DNA of 26,855 nucleotides, from positions 1-26,855 of the IMG/VR virus record IMGVR_UViG_3300008258_000024; one strand, written 5' to 3'. Origin of the DNA: a virus. Each line of letters starts with the position of its first letter. Within the stretch, counting starts at the first letter, position 1. The notes under the pieces are model-generated. The model ran no database searches and had not been told where the DNA came from. It saw only the letters and a program-made list of their open reading frames with translations. Both the position numbers and the translations under genes were made by a program. Below, piece by piece: positions 1-8,302 of the stretch.

Positions 1-54
1 AATGGTAGAAGAGGAACTAGTATCTCTAGTGCAAAGTCCCCACAAACCCTATAA
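1..54 (+). CDS. C-terminal end of an upstream gene (partial)
   Basis: The first frame is open from the window edge and ends at TAA 52-54, giving 17 residues that finish SAKSPQTL. Nothing in so short a piece identifies a family. An alternative reading is a 25-codon frame starting at ATG 2 and ending at TGA 77-79. That frame has no visible ribosome binding site, so I prefer a truncated upstream gene. Confidence is low. Confidence 0.35.
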   Translation, partial: NGRRGTSISSAKSPQTL

Positions 55-108
55 ACACTATATCATAAACTATTTGTGACTCAAACCACTAATGTCCGTT
101 TTATCCGT

Positions 109-119
109 TATGATATAAT
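109..119 (+). promoter_or_regulatory. Extended -10 promoter TATGATATAAT
   Basis: An exact copy of the 11-base element that recurs in this window; the -10 hexamer is at 114-119. No good -35 is visible at the usual distance. It precedes the hairpin at 128-172 and not a start codon, so it would drive a very short transcript or serve as an upstream promoter for the gene at 200. Confidence 0.6.
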
Positions 120-127
120 TTTTATTG

Positions 128-180
128 CTCATCCCTTGATCTGTCTCTCATACCCACCGATCTTGGGATGAGTCTTATTT
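128..180 (+). terminator. Hairpin with T-rich tail (terminator or small RNA)
   Basis: CTCATCCC at 128-135 pairs perfectly with GGGATGAG at 165-172. Inside, two GATC tetramers (138-141 region and 159-162 region) can extend the stem past a small internal loop. TCTTATTTT follows directly. This looks like a Rho-independent terminator. The promoter only about 10 nt upstream means it could also be a roughly 50-nt structured RNA. The right arm overlaps a possible -35 (TTGGGA 163-168) of the next promoter. Confidence 0.5.
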
Positions 181-191
181 TATGGTATAAT
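163..191 (+). promoter_or_regulatory. Promoter for gene at 200, likely leaderless
   Basis: TATGGTATAAT at 181-191, with the hexamer 186-191 ending 8 nt before ATG 200. TTGGGA at 163-168 lies 17 bp upstream and could be the -35. No Shine-Dalgarno fits between promoter and ATG, so transcription would start at or next to the start codon. Confidence 0.65.
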
Positions 192-199
192 CCTTTATT

Positions 200-598
200 A
201 TGGCAAATCTCTGTGCTCCCGAAATTTTTGGTGCTGATCCAGTAACTATTCAGTGGAGAGTAATTCGTGGAGATACAGGAACATTACGTGTAGAATTTTA
301 CGAAGATGATGAAGTAACATATTATGATACGACTGGATGGATCTATAGATGTACAGCATATGATCAATTTGGAAATGTATTAGATGCTTTAGATTGCGAA
401 CCAGGTGAAGGATTTGTAGATATTACTGCTTATGCTTCAGTTACTAAGAATTGGGGAAGTGGCTATAAGGCTACCGTCGCAGAATTGCCTTTTGATGTAC
501 AGGTAATTATTCCAGAAGAAATAGAAGATATTGTTTGGACACCAGTTGTCGGAACGATTTATGTTATCGGTGATGTAACACCAGGAGGTACTTTATAA
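200..598 (+). CDS. BppU-like baseplate adaptor protein (paralogue 1)
   Basis: A 132-residue protein with no membrane segment. Its layout, an early WRVIRGDTGTLRVEF strand, a middle FDVQ strand and a closing G-x-I-x-V-I-G-D-V-T strand, matches the small beta-sandwich at the N-terminus of baseplate upper proteins (BppU family) that anchor receptor-binding fibres. Two diverged relatives lie at 2951-3370 and 11894-12283, and each also precedes fibre genes. It is the first gene of an adhesin operon: its TAA overlaps the ATG of the collagen-like gene as TAATG. Its own start is probably leaderless. The BppU-like assignment is by motif order only; structural adaptor is the safe reading. Confidence 0.6.
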   Translation: MANLCAPEIFGADPVTIQWRVIRGDTGTLRVEFYEDDEVTYYDTTGWIYRCTAYDQFGNVLDALDCEPGEGFVDITAYASVTKNWGSGYKATVAELPFDVQVIIPEEIEDIVWTPVVGTIYVIGDVTPGGTL

Positions 599-1611
599 TG
601 GCAGTTATTAAGATTGTTCCTATGCCAGGTGCAAAAGGAGATAAGGGCGACGATGGTGCAGCAGGTGCACAAGGACCTCAAGGACCAATAGGAGCCACAG
701 GTCCAGCAGGTGCTGACGCTCTATGGAATTATAATGGTGAGTGGAGTTCTAGTTCAACGTATGCAGAAGGCGACATTGTAACTTATAACGGACAAACATA
801 TCGTGCAAGCGGAATAACAATTCTTGGAACAACTCCAGACTTAGATGTTAATTTTGATTTAATTGCAGCAAAAGGTGCTGATGGTGAAACAGGTCCGCAA
901 GGAGAGCCTGGACCTCAAGGTGCACCTGGTGCTAATGGTGCAGACGCACTTTGGAATTTTGTTGGTGAATATAATAATGCAGCAGATTATAATATTGGCG
1001 ATGTTGTAACTTATGCTGGTGGAACATATTATAGAGTTCTTCCTTTAAATGCTGGATATCCACCAGGAACGGAATATTGGACAACCGTTGCTGCCCCTGG
1101 AGCACAAGGTATTCAGGGAGAGCCTGGGCCACAAGGAGAGCCAGGAGGATTAACTGGAGCAAAATTAGGTTCATTTTTTGATAATACAATTCAAACAGGT
1201 GGATCAATTAAGCCTATAACTTTAAACTCTACAGATTTTTCAAATGGAGTAACTATTGTAGATGGATCAAGAATTACAATGGATACTTTAGGTATTTATA
1301 ATATTGCATTTAGTTTGCAATTAGAAAAAACTGGAGGATCTTCAGCAGATATTTATATTTGGATGAGACACAATAATGTAGATGTTCCAGATACTGCAAC
1401 AATTATTCATATGGCAAATAATAATACCTATAATGTTGCTGCATGGAACTTCTTTGTAAATTGTGATGTTCTTCCTCAAGATTTTCAATTGATGTGGTAT
1501 ACAGCAAGTACAAATGTATCTATTTCTGCTATTGCTGACGCTGGTACGCCAGTTGGAGTTCCATCAATTCCGTCGGTAATTGTTACAGTAAATAAAGTCG
1601 GAGATTTGTAA
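598..1611 (+). CDS. Collagen-like tail fibre with two CBM-like modules and C1q-like tip
   Basis: A 337-residue mosaic fibre. Gly-X-Y triplets at residues about 11-40, 93-116 and 168-184 form collagen-like rods. Two repeated modules at about 43-90 and 119-166 share a W-x-F/Y-x-G-E start and a Y-x-x-G-D-x-V-T-Y-x-G-x-x-Y core, as in carbohydrate-binding family 5/12 (chitin-binding type) modules. The last 150 residues look like a C1q/TNF jelly roll, as in bacterial collagen-like spore filaments. Several triplets carry proline in the third position (GEP, GAP), the class of site modified by prolyl 4-hydroxylases. Start ATG 598 overlaps the upstream stop and has AGGAGG at 583-588. Probably a trimeric adhesin on the tail tip. 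Confidence 0.8.
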   Translation: MAVIKIVPMPGAKGDKGDDGAAGAQGPQGPIGATGPAGADALWNYNGEWSSSSTYAEGDIVTYNGQTYRASGITILGTTPDLDVNFDLIAAKGADGETGPQGEPGPQGAPGANGADALWNFVGEYNNAADYNIGDVVTYAGGTYYRVLPLNAGYPPGTEYWTTVAAPGAQGIQGEPGPQGEPGGLTGAKLGSFFDNTIQTGGSIKPITLNSTDFSNGVTIVDGSRITMDTLGIYNIAFSLQLEKTGGSSADIYIWMRHNNVDVPDTATIIHMANNNTYNVAAWNFFVNCDVLPQDFQLMWYTASTNVSISAIADAGTPVGVPSIPSVIVTVNKVGDL

Positions 1612-1621
1612 AGATTAAGCC

Positions 1622-2266
1622 ATGGCAGCATCTAAATCCATGGAAAATAACAATTCACCATTAATAAGTTCTGGAACATGGGATACAGAATTTTTTAAGT
1701 GGTCTGGAATTCAACTAAATCCAAGCGAAGAGTCATATAATATTCCTATATCAGCAAATTATTATTGTATAGGAGAGTTAGTTTTTTTTAATATACATGT
1801 TGTAATTACAAATCCTATATTATGGGGAATAAAACAAATAAATAGTAATATAAATGAAAAATTATCGTTAGAGTGGAATCCTTGGAGATTTAAACTACCA
1901 TTTAAAAAAATAGATGACTGGGATATTTCTCCATCACCAACCGATAATCTTTCTAGTATAAATAGTTATTCAACAAATCTTTTTACAGGAAGATATGTTG
2001 GTAAACTTATTGATAAAAGTGAATTAAATATGGAAAAAATAACTGAACAGGTAGTAACACCAATGTTCGGTATTTTAAGTTTTGGTGAATATTTATATCT
2101 TTATGGACTAAACTCTCAGAGTGATTATAAACAAACATATGCTTTAAAAAATATTACATCAGAGTGGCCAATAAATTTTACCTCTTATAATTCTAATTCT
2201 TTAAATAAAGGCTCTACGTATTTAAGATTATCTATTAGTGGTATATACAGAGGAGAAGTAGGGTAA
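1622..2266 (+). CDS. Putative tail-fibre tip protein
   Basis: A 214-residue protein, AT-rich and Asn/Ser-rich. The segment YYCIGELVFFNI followed about 60 residues later by WRFKLPF resembles the beta-sandwich head seen at many phage fibre tips (Y-x-x-I-G-x-L-V, then L-P-F). The ending RLSISGIYRGEVG also fits that fold. It has no collagen triplets, but it shares a leading SKSM motif with the next protein, so the two may use a common attachment peptide. The ATG is 10 bases after the upstream stop, with no clear ribosome binding site. Its stop overlaps the next ATG as TAATG. Role as a receptor-binding head is inferred. Confidence 0.5.
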   Translation: MAASKSMENNNSPLISSGTWDTEFFKWSGIQLNPSEESYNIPISANYYCIGELVFFNIHVVITNPILWGIKQINSNINEKLSLEWNPWRFKLPFKKIDDWDISPSPTDNLSSINSYSTNLFTGRYVGKLIDKSELNMEKITEQVVTPMFGILSFGEYLYLYGLNSQSDYKQTYALKNITSEWPINFTSYNSNSLNKGSTYLRLSISGIYRGEVG

Positions 2267-2934
2267 TGTCTATATCTAAATCTATGAATTTTCCATCAGG
2301 CAAAAAATCAAGTTATGCTGCACAAGTTGTAGAAACTCAAACAACAAATACTGATGTATTAATTAACTATGTTCCAGTTCCTGGCCCTATGGGGCCTCAA
2401 GGACCACAAGGCCTACCTGGACCTCAAGGACCTGCTGGAAAGGACGGTATTCAAGGCCCTAAAGGCGAAAGAGGTCTACCTGGTAAAGATGGCGAGAGTT
2501 CTCTGTCCGCATCTGGACAACAAGCAGGATGGGCAGCATATTTTAATAATGATAGAAAGTCAATAAATCTTGGTGTAAATTATGGAGATGATGGATGGGT
2601 AAAGGTTTGGGTAGATTCCAAGGGAAGTAATACGAATGAAAAATACCTACCACAAGGATGTACAAGCCTATGGAATGCAGAGCAAAGAATGTTAAATTTT
2701 CATGCTAACTCTAATAATACAGAGGTTTGGATGAGAACATTTTTTCCTAAGTCTTCCACCGAAATTTCTCAATTTGTAGCATCTTTAAAATATCAGTATG
2801 TCTACAATATGTATGTAACACAGCACTTTTTTATAGAAGATCAGACTATGTGGAACTCTGGAGCGGTACCCCAAATTAGAACCGACTATGACTCCTCAGT
2901 AATAATGAATTCTATATACGTCTCTGTGATATAA
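2266..2934 (+). CDS. Collagen-like tail fibre protein with C-terminal head
   Basis: A 222-residue protein. Residues 1-39 are a short attachment region beginning MSISKSM. Residues 40-78 hold about 13 uninterrupted Gly-X-Y triplets, including GPKGERGLPGKDG. Two triplets are GLP, with proline in the hydroxylatable third position, and GPK/GKD supply lysines. The remaining 140 residues form a beta-rich head with the motif LGVNYGDDGWVKVWVD and NTEVWMRTFFP, a pattern I associate with tail-appendage heads of environmental phages. Translation is coupled to the upstream gene by TAATG. The last codons and stop also form the promoter of the next gene. The collagen part is certain; receptor binding by the head is inference. 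Confidence 0.75.
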   Translation: MSISKSMNFPSGKKSSYAAQVVETQTTNTDVLINYVPVPGPMGPQGPQGLPGPQGPAGKDGIQGPKGERGLPGKDGESSLSASGQQAGWAAYFNNDRKSINLGVNYGDDGWVKVWVDSKGSNTNEKYLPQGCTSLWNAEQRMLNFHANSNNTEVWMRTFFPKSSTEISQFVASLKYQYVYNMYVTQHFFIEDQTMWNSGAVPQIRTDYDSSVIMNSIYVSVI

Positions 2935-2935
2935 T
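2925..2935 (+). promoter_or_regulatory. Promoter overlapping the stop codon at 2932-2934
   Basis: TGTGATATAAT, one or two bases from the window consensus. The hexamer TATAAT (2930-2935) contains the TAA stop of the collagen-like gene. AGGAGG at 2941-2946 follows, then ATG 2951. Transcripts would have a very short leader with a strong ribosome binding site. Confidence 0.5.
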
Positions 2936-2950
2936 TTACGAGGAGGAACC

Positions 2951-3370
2951 ATGGCATTTCCAGGAACATACAATATAAGTTACTATAAGGGTGATACTTA
3001 CGAGTTTCGTGTCTATCCAAAAACAGCAGATGGTAATGTTTATTCACTTGCCCCGTTTGTTTATGATGATGATAATAATCCAGCAACAATAGATTTTGAT
3101 AGTGCAATTTTTGCTTTTGCTGAAGTTAGAGGTGGAGATTCTGCAACTGGATATCATAGATGTTATGCAAAAATATCAAATGATAAGACATATGTAACTT
3201 GTGCAATTAGACCAGCAGATGCAGCATATTTAGATCCAGCAAAAACATACGTATATGACGTTCAAGTAAGTAAGCCAGCAAATAGTGGAGACTATCCAAT
3301 GGTTGTTACTCTTATGACTGGAAGTATAACTGTAACTGATCAAGTTACAAGTTCTACTAACTTAGGATAA
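2951..3370 (+). CDS. BppU-like baseplate adaptor protein (paralogue 2)
   Basis: A 139-residue all-beta protein. It opens with a YYKGDTYEFRVYP strand, has VYDVQV near residue 100, and ends G-S-I-T-V-T-D-Q-V-T. This is the same order as in the proteins at 200 and 11894, so the three are paralogues. This copy carries longer inter-strand loops. The family resemblance is to the N-terminal domain of baseplate upper protein, which attaches fibres to the baseplate. It has a strong Shine-Dalgarno (AGGAGG, 2941-2946) and probably its own promoter. It is followed within a few bases by another small tail gene, and probably forms an adaptor plus fibre set with 3373-5318. Confidence 0.6.
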   Translation: MAFPGTYNISYYKGDTYEFRVYPKTADGNVYSLAPFVYDDDNNPATIDFDSAIFAFAEVRGGDSATGYHRCYAKISNDKTYVTCAIRPADAAYLDPAKTYVYDVQVSKPANSGDYPMVVTLMTGSITVTDQVTSSTNLG

Positions 3371-3372
3371 AA

Positions 3373-3945
3373 ATGGCAGAGGTAGTTTTAAATACAGAAG
3401 ATCTTTTAGTCTTAGGTGGACCAGATACTATAAATGTTGAAGTTGATTTTGGTCCGCAAGGTGATCGTGGTAGTTTGTTTTTTGTTGGAAATGGAAAACC
3501 AGATATTGTAGATATAGGACAAGATCCAAATGTTTTTGACCTTTACATAAATCTCCTTACAACAGATGATGAATACTTAATGATATATCAATATGTAGAT
3601 GTTCTTGGAACTTTACAATGGCAACCATTAACAAAATTAATTCCAAATACATATGTATCAAATAAAAGTATAGATTTTACAACTCAAAATTATTGTTATA
3701 TCCCTATTGCAGATATTGTAGACCCATCATATGTCGGCGGTGTCGATGCTTCTAACTTTAGTGTTCAGGTGACATTCGGCACATCTGCTGGATTTCCTAT
3801 TGTAAGTTCAATAAAAACTGAAGTAGTTACAGTGAGTAGTATTCAAAACCTAAAAATAACATTTTATGCCAAGGAATTTGACGGCACCAATTGGATAGAC
3901 ATATCTGGATCCAGAACGGCTAACCTTCACATTTCGGTGGTATAA
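3373..3945 (+). CDS. Putative minor tail protein
   Basis: A 190-residue protein with a FGPQGDRGSLFFVGNGKPD motif near residue 30. I associate that motif with minor tail proteins of actinobacterial and environmental phages. The single GPQGDRG piece is collagen-like, but far too short for a triple helix. The rest is predicted beta-rich, ending in strands that finish NLHISVV. It lies 2 bases after the adaptor gene and 17 bases before a tail-fibre gene, consistent with a linker between adaptor and fibre. Its final codons, GTG GTA TAA, double as a -10 element. No enzymatic motif is visible. Confidence 0.5.
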   Translation: MAEVVLNTEDLLVLGGPDTINVEVDFGPQGDRGSLFFVGNGKPDIVDIGQDPNVFDLYINLLTTDDEYLMIYQYVDVLGTLQWQPLTKLIPNTYVSNKSIDFTTQNYCYIPIADIVDPSYVGGVDASNFSVQVTFGTSAGFPIVSSIKTEVVTVSSIQNLKITFYAKEFDGTNWIDISGSRTANLHISVV

Positions 3946-3946
3946 T
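3936..3946 (+). promoter_or_regulatory. Promoter overlapping the stop codon at 3943-3945
   Basis: GGTGGTATAAT, with the hexamer TATAAT (3941-3946) built from the last sense codon and stop of the upstream gene. It is followed by AAGGGGTGAT (3949-3958), an unusually long match to the anti-Shine-Dalgarno, and then the TTG start at 3963. Confidence 0.45.
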
Positions 3947-3962
3947 CTAAGGGGTGATTTAA

Positions 3963-5318
3963 TTGGCAGTAGAAGATATCGGTGGTTTATATAATACAAA
4001 GCAGCCAGGTTATGACGACACTGCTGATATTCAAGCAGCCCTAAAAGCATTTTTATATGGTAGTTATACGTATGATACTACAAGCACAGATCCAACTCAA
4101 ATTCCAAACCCTTCATTAGCGTATCACCTACAACAACTAAAAAATAGAATTCAGGCACAAGAAGATCTTGGAATTGGATCTGATTATTTAACTTTAGCCC
4201 AAATTGCAGCAATTGCATCTCCTGCCGATGGATATATTGCTATGGCTTCAGACTCTAATGGTGGAGCAGTTGAATCTTTATATGCCTCCGCATTTTACTC
4301 AAATGAAGCACCGACAACAGACTTAGTCGACGGAGTTCTTTGGGTAGACAAAGACTCTGCAGCACTTGATACATATGTTTATGACTCAACACTTTTGCCA
4401 GGGGATCCATGGGTAAGAATCAATGACCTTAAGAATATTATTCAGGCAAAGGGCGACATTTTAATTGGTACTGGCTCAGAAGGTTTGGATAATTTACCTG
4501 TTGGTGCAAATGGAACAGTCCTCACTGCAGACGACACTCAAACACTTGGAGTTAAATGGGGAACAGCATATGCACAACCAACACTTGGATCAACAGCAAT
4601 TACTTCTGGATCTACAATAACAAATATTAATGACTTAACAATTAACTCTACAACTATTCCAACATCCAAAACTTTAGTTGCTACAGATTCTACTGCATAT
4701 GTTATTCCATCAATGTCTGGTAATTCAGGAAAGTATCTTACAAATGATGGATCTACACCATCATGGTCAACTTTATCATCTTCTAGTGGATTAACTTTAA
4801 TTACATCACAAAGTTTTACTAACAGCACATCAGTTCAAATTAATAACTGCTTTTCATCAACTTATAGAAACTATAGAGTTATGTTATCAATAACAGGTAT
4901 TTCTGCTCAATCAACAAATGTTTATTTTAGATATAGCAGTGGTGGAACTCCCAATAGTAGTGCTATTTATTCATTTACATCTTTAGATGGTGGACCAACA
5001 TCAAGCCCCACAGCATCTTCTGGAAGAAATTTAACTGCCACTCAATTTGAATGCGGATATTATGATCCAGGATATAGCCCAAATAATCAAATGCCATATT
5101 ATGCAACAATGGATATATTTGCCCCAAACATTGGATTATATCAAAAGGGAATGCTTGGATTTAGTTGTTCTACATATGCTACAGCCCCAATAAATACCTA
5201 TGTAAAGTTCTGGTCTGGATGGTGTCTATCTAATGCTTCATTTGATGGATTCCAAATTAGACCTCAAGGTGCAGACGGTATTACTGGAATTATTAGAGTT
5301 TATGGGTATCAGGATTAG
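3963..5318 (+). CDS. Tail fibre protein with C-terminal beta-sandwich head
   Basis: A 451-residue tail fibre. I chose TTG 3963 as start because it is the first start codon after AAGGGGTGAT (3949-3958), and the resulting MAVED resembles neighbouring starts. Around residues 160-200 is the motif IQAKGDILIGTGSEGL followed by LPVGANGTVL and GVKW, a repeat unit common in phage tail fibres. From about residue 276 the protein becomes Ser/Asn/Tyr-rich and beta-rich (LITSQSFTNSTSVQINNCF, ending GIIRVYGYQD), typical of a sugar- or protein-binding head. It is followed 8 bases later by a small helical gene. Probable receptor-binding protein; the receptor cannot be told from sequence. Confidence 0.7.
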   Translation: MAVEDIGGLYNTKQPGYDDTADIQAALKAFLYGSYTYDTTSTDPTQIPNPSLAYHLQQLKNRIQAQEDLGIGSDYLTLAQIAAIASPADGYIAMASDSNGGAVESLYASAFYSNEAPTTDLVDGVLWVDKDSAALDTYVYDSTLLPGDPWVRINDLKNIIQAKGDILIGTGSEGLDNLPVGANGTVLTADDTQTLGVKWGTAYAQPTLGSTAITSGSTITNINDLTINSTTIPTSKTLVATDSTAYVIPSMSGNSGKYLTNDGSTPSWSTLSSSSGLTLITSQSFTNSTSVQINNCFSSTYRNYRVMLSITGISAQSTNVYFRYSSGGTPNSSAIYSFTSLDGGPTSSPTASSGRNLTATQFECGYYDPGYSPNNQMPYYATMDIFAPNIGLYQKGMLGFSCSTYATAPINTYVKFWSGWCLSNASFDGFQIRPQGADGITGIIRVYGYQD

Positions 5319-5326
5319 GAGATATT

Positions 5327-5545
5327 ATGACAAATTTAAATGAAGTTATTGTTGATGTTGCAAATAACACAGTTGTTATTAATGATGTCCCTGCAGAAAA
5401 AATTGCAGAACTCGCTGCCGAAGGTGCAAGAATAGAGTCAGAAAGATTAGCCAATATAGAGGCTATTAAAAATGCTAAATTAGCACTTATTGAAAAACTT
5501 GGAATTACAGAAGAAGAAGCAGCACTATTAATGGGAGGTATTTAA
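5327..5545 (+). CDS. Small helical protein between tail-fibre genes
   Basis: 72 residues. A short beta start (EVIVDVANNTVVINDVP) is followed by a long, charged Ala/Glu-rich helix ending EEEAALLMGG. No recognised family, and no signal or membrane segment. AGGAGA (5317-5322) lies 4 bases before the ATG, partly inside the upstream stop, and its own TAA overlaps the next ATG as TAATG. Its position between two fibre genes suggests a fibre-associated or assembly (chaperone-like) role, but this is only contextual. Confidence 0.55.
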   Translation: MTNLNEVIVDVANNTVVINDVPAEKIAELAAEGARIESERLANIEAIKNAKLALIEKLGITEEEAALLMGGI

Positions 5546-6180
5546 TGTCAACAGTTAGTTCAACCAGTAAAGTAGCATACATGTATGATCAAGCATCAGA
5601 TACTTGGTATGCTGTTGCTGGAACCGCTAACACAAATGTTGCATACTCATGGAATGCTGCTCATACTTTTGGATCTATAGTAACTGCTAATGATGTTATT
5701 CGTGCTAAGGCTGGTGTAAATAGATTTACTAATCCTACTGCAAGAGATGCTGTAATTACCGCTCCAGTTAAGGGTACAGTTTGTTTTATTGAGCAAACAA
5801 ATGGCGGTACTGATATAAACCAACTTCAAATTTATAATGGTACATCATGGGTAGGAATGTTAGATACCGCAAATCTTAGTCCACAAATTACTAATAACTA
5901 TAACTTAGGACTTGCAGATGCAGGTAAAACATTGTTAATTAATTCTGCATCAGATATAACTGTTACAGTACCACTTAATTCTGCTGTACCCTTTTCAACT
6001 GGTCAAAGACTAGATGTAGTAAGATTAGGGTCTGGCAATGTTACGTTTGCTGGTGCAGATGTAAACGTTATTATTAATAGTAAAAACTCTAACAAGAAAA
6101 TTGCTGCAAGGTATTCTGGCGCAACTCTTATCAAATATGATACGAATACCTGGGTCCTTATTGGCGATTTGACAGCGTAG
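5545..6180 (+). CDS. Tail protein with the C-terminal module also found at 15137-16870
   Basis: A 211-residue protein. The N-terminal part (YMYDQASDTWYAVAG) and middle part (RFTNPTARDAVITAPVKGT, then LQIYNGTSWV) follow a pattern seen in phage tail proteins that carry short WV-ended beta hairpins. The last about 90 residues, from the LNSAVPFSTGQRLDVVRLG segment to VLIGDLTA, parallel the end of the large fibre protein at 15137, which finishes WLVFGDLSA. So a C-terminal module has been reused in two genes. GGGAGG at 5533-5538 serves the TAATG-coupled start. It ends with TAG, evidence that amber is a working stop codon in this phage. Confidence 0.6.
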   Translation: MSTVSSTSKVAYMYDQASDTWYAVAGTANTNVAYSWNAAHTFGSIVTANDVIRAKAGVNRFTNPTARDAVITAPVKGTVCFIEQTNGGTDINQLQIYNGTSWVGMLDTANLSPQITNNYNLGLADAGKTLLINSASDITVTVPLNSAVPFSTGQRLDVVRLGSGNVTFAGADVNVIINSKNSNKKIAARYSGATLIKYDTNTWVLIGDLTA

Positions 6181-6188
6181 GTGCCTAA

Positions 6189-7427
<1,239 letters not shown>

Positions 7428-7443
7428 AGTATAAAATTAGAAG

Positions 7444-7454
7444 TAAGGTATAAT
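7444..7454 (+). promoter_or_regulatory. Promoter of the modification cassette, likely leaderless
   Basis: TAAGGTATAAT, with the hexamer at 7449-7454 ending 6 nt before ATG 7461. No Shine-Dalgarno fits between. It would drive the four overlapping genes at 7461-10646, which end at the hairpin terminator at 10647-10690. Confidence 0.55.
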
Positions 7455-7460
7455 CTATAT

Positions 7461-7706
7461 ATGCAAAAAAAAATAGAAAAAATAAAAGAAATAATTGAAA
7501 ACAATAAAGACTCTGATGTTGGACCAATAGATATTTTTAAATCAAATACGGAATGGGTAGGAAATAATTTATTTCAACACAGATATTCTATTTGTCAAGC
7601 ATGTCCAGAATTTATTAAATTAACAACTCAATGTAAAAAATGTGGTTGTTTTATGAAGGTTAAAAGTAAAATGAAATTAGCGGTATGTCCGTTAGGAAAA
7701 TGGTAA
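7461..7706 (+). CDS. Small Cys-rich (zinc-ribbon-like) protein
   Basis: 81 residues. The N-terminal half is a charged helix (KKIEKIKEIIENNK). The C-terminal half has the pattern C-Q-A-C, then C-K-K-C-G-C and a final CPLGKW. Two CxxC pairs suggest a metal-binding ribbon. I know this CxxC...CxxCGC...CPxxKW pattern from small uncharacterised proteins of environmental phages, where oxygenase genes are sometimes nearby, but I know of no function. The start is probably leaderless. Its TAA (7704-7706) overlaps the ATG of the oxygenase gene as TAATG, so the two are translationally coupled. It might deliver metal to, or be a partner of, the oxygenase; that is speculation. Confidence 0.65.
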   Translation: MQKKIEKIKEIIENNKDSDVGPIDIFKSNTEWVGNNLFQHRYSICQACPEFIKLTTQCKKCGCFMKVKSKMKLAVCPLGKW

Positions 7707-8302
7707 TGAATAAAAAAGAAATTGCTCCAGGTATTGTTGTTTATTCAAATGCAATTGATGGATATGAATCATTAGTCAATGACATAGAAGAAGGAATGAT
7801 CAGTGCTAAACTTGAATGGAAAGAAGCAAAGGTAAAATCACAAGGTGAAGTGCAAATCAAAAAAGAGTCAAGGGACACTCTTGCTGTTTATGTTCCATAT
7901 AGTGATATAGAAATAAATGATTTCTCTAATTTTCAAAGTGCATTTTTTGCAACATTATCTAATTTATTTTTAAAATTTTTAGGTCCCTTAGAATTTGATT
8001 ACAAAAAAGACTATGCCTTAACAACAACATGGCATGATCAATATGGAATATTAAAATATGGCGTGGGTCAAAAGTTTGTGAATCATATAGATGACCATAC
8101 TGATTATCACAGAAGAATGTCTACAATATATTATCTTAATGATAATTATGAAGGAGGAGAAATAAATTTTCCAAGATTTAATATTACATATAAACCAGTA
8201 GCAAATGATTTTATTATATTTCCTTCAAATTATATTTATAATCATTCAGTATCTCCCGTGATATCTGGAGAAAGATATGCTGTAGTTAGTTGGTTAAGAT
8301 GA
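7706..8302 (+). CDS. 2OG-Fe(II) oxygenase, prolyl 4-hydroxylase-like
   Basis: 198 residues from ATG 7706, chosen because it overlaps the upstream stop as TAATG; an in-frame ATG at 7685 would add seven residues inside the upstream gene. The iron triad is visible: H127-x-D129 in NHIDDHTD, and H180 in YNHSVSP. R190 lies ten residues later in the position that binds 2-oxoglutarate. The segments YYLNDNYEGGEINFP and FIIFPSNYIYNHSV are typical of the prolyl 4-hydroxylase family. Known members hydroxylate proline in collagen-like proteins, in elongation factor Tu, or free proline. Collagen triplets and VTP repeats upstream make virion proteins the natural candidates here; the substrate is inferred. 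Overlaps the next gene by ATGA. Confidence 0.85.
   Translation: MNKKEIAPGIVVYSNAIDGYESLVNDIEEGMISAKLEWKEAKVKSQGEVQIKKESRDTLAVYVPYSDIEINDFSNFQSAFFATLSNLFLKFLGPLEFDYKKDYALTTTWHDQYGILKYGVGQKFVNHIDDHTDYHRRMSTIYYLNDNYEGGEINFPRFNITYKPVANDFIIFPSNYIYNHSVSPVISGERYAVVSWLR

Noticed and set aside
7685-7705. ATG 7685 as start of the oxygenase
   Set aside because: It would extend the gene into the upstream Cys-rich protein; ATG 7706 forms TAATG with its stop, as at several other junctions.
8290-8298. TTG 8290 as start of the GT-A gene
   Set aside because: ATG 8299 overlaps the upstream stop as ATGA, the same coupling used at 8991, and gives a normal N-terminus.
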